Assembly: GCA_030147505.1 (NCBI GenBank)
Contig: JASBVG010000007.1
Location: 1-33,836 of the forward strand
Source of the DNA: Tardiphaga sp.
Lineage (GTDB): Bacteria; Pseudomonadota; Alphaproteobacteria; Rhizobiales; Xanthobacteraceae
Reading direction: 5' to 3'
Length of the DNA stretch: 33,836 nucleotides
Positions 28,719-33,836 of this stretch are shown one piece after another. Position numbers and translations under genes: made by a program. The notes beneath the pieces were generated by a model. The model was given only the letters and a program-made list of their open reading frames with translations, was not told the origin of the DNA and did not search any database. Every line of letters begins with the position of its first letter. The first letter of the stretch is position 1.

Positions 28719-29222
28719 ATGACGCGATACGAAGATCTGCCTTACCGAACCTGTGTCGGCGTCATGCTGCTCAATCCTCAGGGACGCGTTTTCATCGGCC
28801 GGCGCGCGGGCGGTATCGAACATGTGGACGACACCCATGTCTGGCAGATGCCGCAAGGCGGCGTCGATCCCGGCGAGGACACCTGGGAAGCGGCCAAGCG
28901 CGAACTCTATGAAGAGACCAGCGTGAAATCCGTCGAAAAGCTCGGCGAAGTACCGGACTGGCTGATCTACGACATTCCCCGCACGGTGGCCGGTCGCGCC
29001 TGGAAGGGCCGCTATCGCGGCCAGCGGCAGCGCTGGTTCGCGCTGCGCTTCACCGGTGACGAGAGCGAGATCAATGTCGTGCAGCCGCCGCATGGTCACA
29101 AGGCTGAGTTCGTGAATTGGCGCTGGGAACCGATGAAGAATCTTCCCGAACTGATCGTGCCGTTCAAGCGGCCGGTCTATGAGCGCGTGGTGAAGGAATT
29201 CGCCGGCCTCGCTGGCGATTGA
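28719..29222 (+). CDS. rppH: RppH-like RNA pyrophosphohydrolase (Nudix), copy 1
   Basis: A 167-residue Nudix hydrolase that removes pyrophosphate from 5'-triphosphate RNA, starting mRNA decay, or splits dinucleoside polyphosphates. The Nudix box spans about 47-69: Gly47, Glu53, then RELYEETSV at 61-69. The Gly that normally sits in EExG is Ser68, a conservative change that still leaves the metal-binding Glu62, Glu65 and Glu66. The [15 protein letters not shown] segment with Arg and Trp is typical of RppH. The ATG at 28719 follows AGGAAG; an out-of-frame ATG lies at 28714. A second Nudix gene starts four bases after its stop. Confidence 0.9.
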   Translation: MTRYEDLPYRTCVGVMLLNPQGRVFIGRRAGGIEHVDDTHVWQMPQGGVDPGEDTWEAAKRELYEETSVKSVEKLGEVPDWLIYDIPRTVAGRAWKGRYRGQRQRWFALRFTGDESEINVVQPPHGHKAEFVNWRWEPMKNLPELIVPFKRPVYERVVKEFAGLAGD

Positions 29223-29226
29223 CGCC

Positions 29227-29730
29227 GTGTCGATTGACACCCGCCCCTATCGCCCGAATGTGGGCATTGCGCTGTTCAACCGTGAGGGCCGTGTTCTGAT
29301 CGGCCGCCGTTTCAAGGATGACGGGCCGGAGATCGTCCTGCCTGGCCTCGAATGGCAGATGCCGCAGGGTGGCATCGACCCTGACGAAGATCCGCGTGTC
29401 GCGATGATGCGTGAACTCTGGGAGGAAACCGGCGTCACCCATGCCGACTATCTCGGCGAAACCGGCTGGATGACCTACGACTTCATCCCGCACGACGATC
29501 CGACGCACCGTTTTGCGCAATTTCGCGGCCAGCGGCAGAAATGGTTCGCGGTGAAATTCACCGGTGACGATGCCGAGGTCGATCCGCTGACACCCCGCAA
29601 CGGTCAGCCCGCGGAGTTCGACGCCTGGCGCTGGGAGCGCCTCGACCGCGTCGCCGATCTCGTGGTGCCGTTCCGGCGTGAGGTTTATCGCGCGGTGGCG
29701 ACGGAGTTTGCGCCATTTGCTGCGGTTTGA
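29227..29730 (+). CDS. RppH-like RNA pyrophosphohydrolase (Nudix), copy 2
   Basis: A 167-residue paralogue of the previous gene, sharing FRGQRQKWFAVKF and the overall layout. Its Nudix box is canonical (Gly48, Glu54, RELWEETGV at 62-70). It starts at a GTG at 29227, four bases after the first copy, with no clear ribosome binding site, so translation may depend on coupling. Local duplication followed by divergence is the simplest explanation; one copy may prefer RNA ends and the other a small dinucleotide. Which is the true RppH cannot be told. The name could also be applied to this copy. Confidence 0.88.
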   Translation: MSIDTRPYRPNVGIALFNREGRVLIGRRFKDDGPEIVLPGLEWQMPQGGIDPDEDPRVAMMRELWEETGVTHADYLGETGWMTYDFIPHDDPTHRFAQFRGQRQKWFAVKFTGDDAEVDPLTPRNGQPAEFDAWRWERLDRVADLVVPFRREVYRAVATEFAPFAAV

Positions 29731-29777
29731 GCTGCAGCAAATCTGCGGGAAGTGATTGAGATACCTAACGATTGTCA

Positions 29778-29870
29778 TCATCCGGCTCGACCGGATGACC
29801 CAGTAGACTCAGCAGCCGAGATCGTCCGAGACGCCGGTATTTGCTGGATCGCCCGGTTAAACCGGGCGAT
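29778..29870. repeat. Pair of REP-like palindromes between the Nudix pair and the TerB-like gene
   Basis: TCATCCGG (29778-29785) pairs with CCGGATGA (29791-29798) around a five-base loop. ATCGCCCGGT (29848-29857) pairs with ACCGGGCGAT (29861-29870) around three bases. Modules of this kind (ATCGCCCGG...CCGGGCGAT, with CCAGTA alongside) are abundant between genes in bradyrhizobial genomes. The remainder of the 261-base gap holds no gene I can support. Confidence 0.65.
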
Positions 29871-29991
29871 GGCAAGCGAGTGTCAGGACCTGCTCCATCC
29901 GGTCGCAGGACATCAGGCCGCAGCTTTGTGTCCTTACATCGTCGTGTTCGATCCATAGGTCGAGACCTCGAAGCAAACGAGGAATGACACC

Positions 29992-30759
29992 ATGTTCGAC
30001 CCCAAGAGCCTGCTGGACCAATTCATCGGCGGGCTGAATCAGGGCAATCCCAATCAGCAGGGTGCCGGCCAGCAGAATCGCGGACCTTTCGGCCAGGCCA
30101 GCGGTGGCGATCTGCTGCAGCAGGCGGGCAGTTTCCTCGGCGGCTTCGGCGGCGGCGCGATGACGGGCGGCATCGCGGGCTTGCTGCTCGGGTCGAAGAA
30201 GGGTCGCAAGATCGCCGGCAGCGCGCTGACCTATGGCGGCATGGCCGTTGCCGGCGCGCTCGCCTATCGCGCCTATCAGAACTACCAGGCCGGCAGGCAG
30301 GCCACGCCCGCGGTTGCGACCGATACGCCGCTGTTGCCTCCACCAAGCAATACGCCATTCAATCCGGCCCAGCCCGCAGAGCAGCAATCGCTCAGCCGCA
30401 ATCTCTTGCGCGCCATGATCGCTGCGGCCAAGGCTGACGGCCATATCGATCAGACGGAGCAGTCGAACATCTTCACGCAGATGGACCGGATGTCGCTCTC
30501 CGCCGAGGACAAGGCGTTCGTCATGGACGAGCTGCGCGCGCCGTTGAACGTCGCTGCGGTCGCCGCTGCCGCACGCACGCCGGAGGAAGCCGCAGAAATC
30601 TACACGGTCTCACTGTTGGCGATCAATCTCGATCATCCCGCCGAGCGCGCCTATCTGGCGCAATTGGCGTCGAAGCTGCGACTCGAGGACGGGCTCGTCG
30701 CGCATTTGCATGCGACAGTGGAAGGCGCCACGGTGCCTGTAGACCGGCCGGCGGCGTAA
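29992..30759 (+). CDS. DUF533 / TerB-like (YebE-type) protein
   Basis: A 255-residue protein with a Gly/Gln-rich N-terminal third (residues 13-60), a Gly-rich membrane-like segment (about 50-97: GGFGGGAMTGGIAGLLLG, then ALTYGGMAVAGALAYRAY), a Pro-rich linker and a C-terminal helical TerB-like domain (about 130-245: LLRAMIAAAKADGHIDQTEQSNIF). The acidic DGHIDQTE is the hallmark of the DUF533/TerB group. The function is unknown; TerB relatives are linked to tellurite resistance and stress but usually without direct proof. The ATG at 29992 follows GAGG with eight bases between. It converges on the ATP synthase operon across a shared terminator. Confidence 0.85.
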   Translation: MFDPKSLLDQFIGGLNQGNPNQQGAGQQNRGPFGQASGGDLLQQAGSFLGGFGGGAMTGGIAGLLLGSKKGRKIAGSALTYGGMAVAGALAYRAYQNYQAGRQATPAVATDTPLLPPPSNTPFNPAQPAEQQSLSRNLLRAMIAAAKADGHIDQTEQSNIFTQMDRMSLSAEDKAFVMDELRAPLNVAAVAAAARTPEEAAEIYTVSLLAINLDHPAERAYLAQLASKLRLEDGLVAHLHATVEGATVPVDRPAA

Positions 30760-30844
30760 AGACGCGGCATATAACTCATATGTCGTCGCCCGGCCGTGCG
30801 CGCAATTGCTCGCTAGAACCGGGTGATGACAGCCGGAGCGGAAC

Positions 30845-30876
30845 AAAAAAGCCCCGGCATCACTGCCGGGGCTTTT
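30845..30876 (-). terminator. Strong Rho-independent terminator after atpC (probably works both ways)
   Basis: AAAAGCCCCGGCA (30847-30859) pairs perfectly with TGCCGGGGCTTTT (30864-30876) around a four-base loop. On the minus strand it is followed by a six-base T-run, ending the atp operon; on the plus strand the stem itself ends in TTTT, so it may also stop transcription from the TerB-like gene. Confidence 0.9.
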
Positions 30877-30898
30877 CGTATTTCTCTTCGTCCGGCGC

Positions 30899-31306
30899 TT
30901 AGTGCATCGCCGTCGAGGTGATGTTCTGCTGGATCACCTTGAACTGGTCGAGGCGCTCGATGGCGCGGTCGAGGGCGTTGCCTTCCTTCTCGGACAGTTT
31001 CTCTTCCATCTCGGCAATGTCCTGCGCAAAGGCTTCGCGGTCGAGCTCGGCGAGCGAGGTTGCAACATCGGCGAGAACCGTCAGGCCCTTGTCCGAGACT
31101 TCGGCGAGGCCGCCCAGCACGATGATCTTCTCGGTCTTGCCGGCGGTGGTGACGTTCATGATGCCCGGGCGCAGCGCGATCACAGCGGGCGCATGGCCGG
31201 CCATCACGCCGATATCGCCTTCGAGACCGGGAATATCGACCTGCTCCACTTCGCCCGCGAAGGCGAGCTTTTCCGGTGAGACGAGATCGAAATGGAAGGT
31301 GGCCAT
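30899..31306 (-). CDS. atpC: ATP synthase F1 epsilon subunit
   Basis: A 135-residue subunit of the central stalk. The N-terminal beta-sandwich (about 1-85) holds the family motif [17 protein letters not shown] at 24-40, which matches the conserved loop touching gamma and the c-ring. The C-terminal helical part (about 90-135) is the section that inhibits ATP hydrolysis in many bacteria. The ATG at 31306 begins [14 protein letters not shown], a typical start. It is the last gene of the operon, 105 bases after atpD, and a 10-bp hairpin occupies that gap. A strong terminator follows. Confidence 0.96.
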   Translation of the reverse strand: MATFHFDLVSPEKLAFAGEVEQVDIPGLEGDIGVMAGHAPAVIALRPGIMNVTTAGKTEKIIVLGGLAEVSDKGLTVLADVATSLAELDREAFAQDIAEMEEKLSEKEGNALDRAIERLDQFKVIQQNITSTAMH

Positions 31307-31330
31307 CGTAACAACTTTCTTGGCTGATTT

Positions 31331-31399
31331 CCGCGAACCACATTCGCGGTCGAGCAGTCAGAATATCGATATCGCTGCCGAGCCGAGCCCGGCAGCGAT
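31331..31399 (-). promoter_or_regulatory. Two hairpins between atpD and atpC
   Basis: ATCGCTGCCG (31371-31380) pairs perfectly with CGGCAGCGAT (31390-31399), loop nine bases, starting 12 bases after the atpD stop. A second stem, CCGCGAA (31331-31337) with TTCGCGG (31343-31349), lies closer to atpC. Neither ends in a T-run. They could protect the atpD 3' end or lower atpC expression. Confidence 0.5.
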
Positions 31400-31411
31400 G
31401 ATCTTTCGGTC

Positions 31412-32899
<1,488 letters not shown>

Positions 32900-33778
32900 T
32901 TAGACGGCCTCGGCGCCCGAAATGATCTCGATGAGTTCTTTCGTGATCTGGGCCTGACGGGTCCGGTTGTAAACGAGGGTCTGCTTGCGGATCATGTCGC
33001 CGGCATTGCGGGTCGCATTGTCCATCGCGCTCATCTGGGCGCCGTAGAACGATGCGTTGTTTTCCAGCAATGCGCGGAAAATCTGAACCGCAAGGTTACG
33101 CGGCAACAGACCGTTGAGGATTTCGTCTTCCGCCGGCTCGTAGTCGTAAACCGGGGTCGGGCCGTTCTTGGCTTCGGCCGGCGCAGTGACTTCCAGCGGG
33201 ATGATCTGCTGGGCGGTCGGGATCTGCGAAATCACCGACTTGAAGCGCGAATAGAACAGGGTGGCGACATCGAATTCGCCGGCTTCGAAACGGGCGATCA
33301 CCTTCTTGGAGATGTCTTCCGCATTGACGAAGCCAAGCTGGCGCACCGAGCGCAGCTCGATGTTCTCGATGATGTGCTTGTCGAACTGGCGGCGCAGCTG
33401 CTCATAGCCCTTGCGGCCGACGCAGAAGATCTTGACCGTCTTGCCCTGGGCCAGCAGCGCCTGGGCGCGCTCGCGGGCGAGACGCACGATCGAGGAATTG
33501 AAGGCGCCGGACAGGCCGCGCTCGCCGGTGCAGACCAGCAGCAGGTGCGTCTGGTCCTTGCCATTGCCGACCAGCAGCTGCGGGCCGCCGCCATTGGTGG
33601 ACGCGCCGGCGATCGAGGCGATCACCGCATCCATCTTCTCGGCGTAAGGGCGTGCAGCTTCGGCGGCGCTCTGCGCACGGCGCAGCTTCGACGCCGCGAC
33701 CATCTGCATGGCCTTGGTGATCTTCTGCGTCGCCTTCGTCGAGGCGATGCGGACGCGCATGTCTTTCAGTGAGGCCAT
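32900..33778 (-). CDS. atpG: ATP synthase F1 gamma subunit
   Basis: A 292-residue central-stalk rotor. The N-terminal [18 protein letters not shown] and the following helix (about 1-60) and the C-terminal helix ending [19 protein letters not shown] form the coiled coil that turns inside the alpha3beta3 ring; a Rossmann-like central domain lies between them. The ATG at 33778 is preceded by GGGGTGG at about nine bases. The 58 bases beyond it to the window edge hold no gene and should be the atpA-atpG gap. An inserted stretch at about 195-210 ([18 protein letters not shown]) is a length variation familiar in alphaproteobacterial gamma subunits. Confidence 0.97.
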   Translation of the reverse strand: MASLKDMRVRIASTKATQKITKAMQMVAASKLRRAQSAAEAARPYAEKMDAVIASIAGASTNGGGPQLLVGNGKDQTHLLLVCTGERGLSGAFNSSIVRLARERAQALLAQGKTVKIFCVGRKGYEQLRRQFDKHIIENIELRSVRQLGFVNAEDISKKVIARFEAGEFDVATLFYSRFKSVISQIPTAQQIIPLEVTAPAEAKNGPTPVYDYEPAEDEILNGLLPRNLAVQIFRALLENNASFYGAQMSAMDNATRNAGDMIRKQTLVYNRTRQAQITKELIEIISGAEAV

Positions 33779-33836
33779 TCTCAGTCCACCCCGGCGATCA
33801 CACCATCGGGTGGATCGCGAACCTCTGGATCGTCAT

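Overview
The window looks like a chromosomal segment of a GC-rich alphaproteobacterium of the Bradyrhizobium/Rhodopseudomonas/Afipia group. Three things suggest this: an mdh-sucCD ... sucAB-lpd TCA block, protein sequences typical of Rhizobiales, and several intergenic palindromes of the kind common in Bradyrhizobium-like genomes. No rRNA, tRNA, CRISPR, phage or insertion sequence was seen. The genus is an inference, since no database search was possible.

Layout. (1) 1-5700: a partial Bax-inhibitor-1 family membrane protein (minus); a YbbA/YbbP-type ABC transporter (minus) divergent from a TesA-like GDSL esterase, with start codons that meet or overlap; and thpR (plus). (2) 5759-10486: zapE, then mdh, sucC and sucD (plus), with hairpin terminators after mdh and sucD. 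(3) 10512-14887: an accessory block where sucA would be expected. It holds a vapBC pair whose toxin gene is frameshifted, then a minus-strand set osmC > acyl-CoA-dehydrogenase-like > double-rhodanese sulfurtransferase, and a divergent TetR regulator with a clear 20-bp palindromic operator candidate. (4) 15069-21753: sucA, sucB, a short-chain dehydrogenase and lpd, which supply the 2-oxoglutarate dehydrogenase complex. (5) 21793-25031: a small membrane protein, an alpha/beta hydrolase, a DUF4337 protein and xerC. (6) 25171-29730: priA, a divergent polysaccharide deacetylase-like protein and two tandem RppH-type Nudix hydrolases. (7) 29992-33778: a TerB/DUF533-type protein (plus) facing the end of the ATP synthase operon atpG-atpD-atpC (minus), with a strong terminator between them.

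Most of the window is core metabolism: malate dehydrogenase, succinyl-CoA synthetase, 2-oxoglutarate dehydrogenase and F1-ATPase. The most interesting part is the TetR/OsmC/ACAD/rhodanese module inserted between sucD and sucA. Its OsmC protein lacks the usual second cysteine, and its ACAD-like enzyme seems to lack the canonical catalytic glutamate. I infer that it may handle a thiol, sulfane-sulfur or organosulfur substrate under TetR control; this is not proven. Other notable points are hairpins between sucA and sucB and between atpD and atpC, a deacetylase-fold protein that has lost its metal ligands, and a set of REP-like palindromes.
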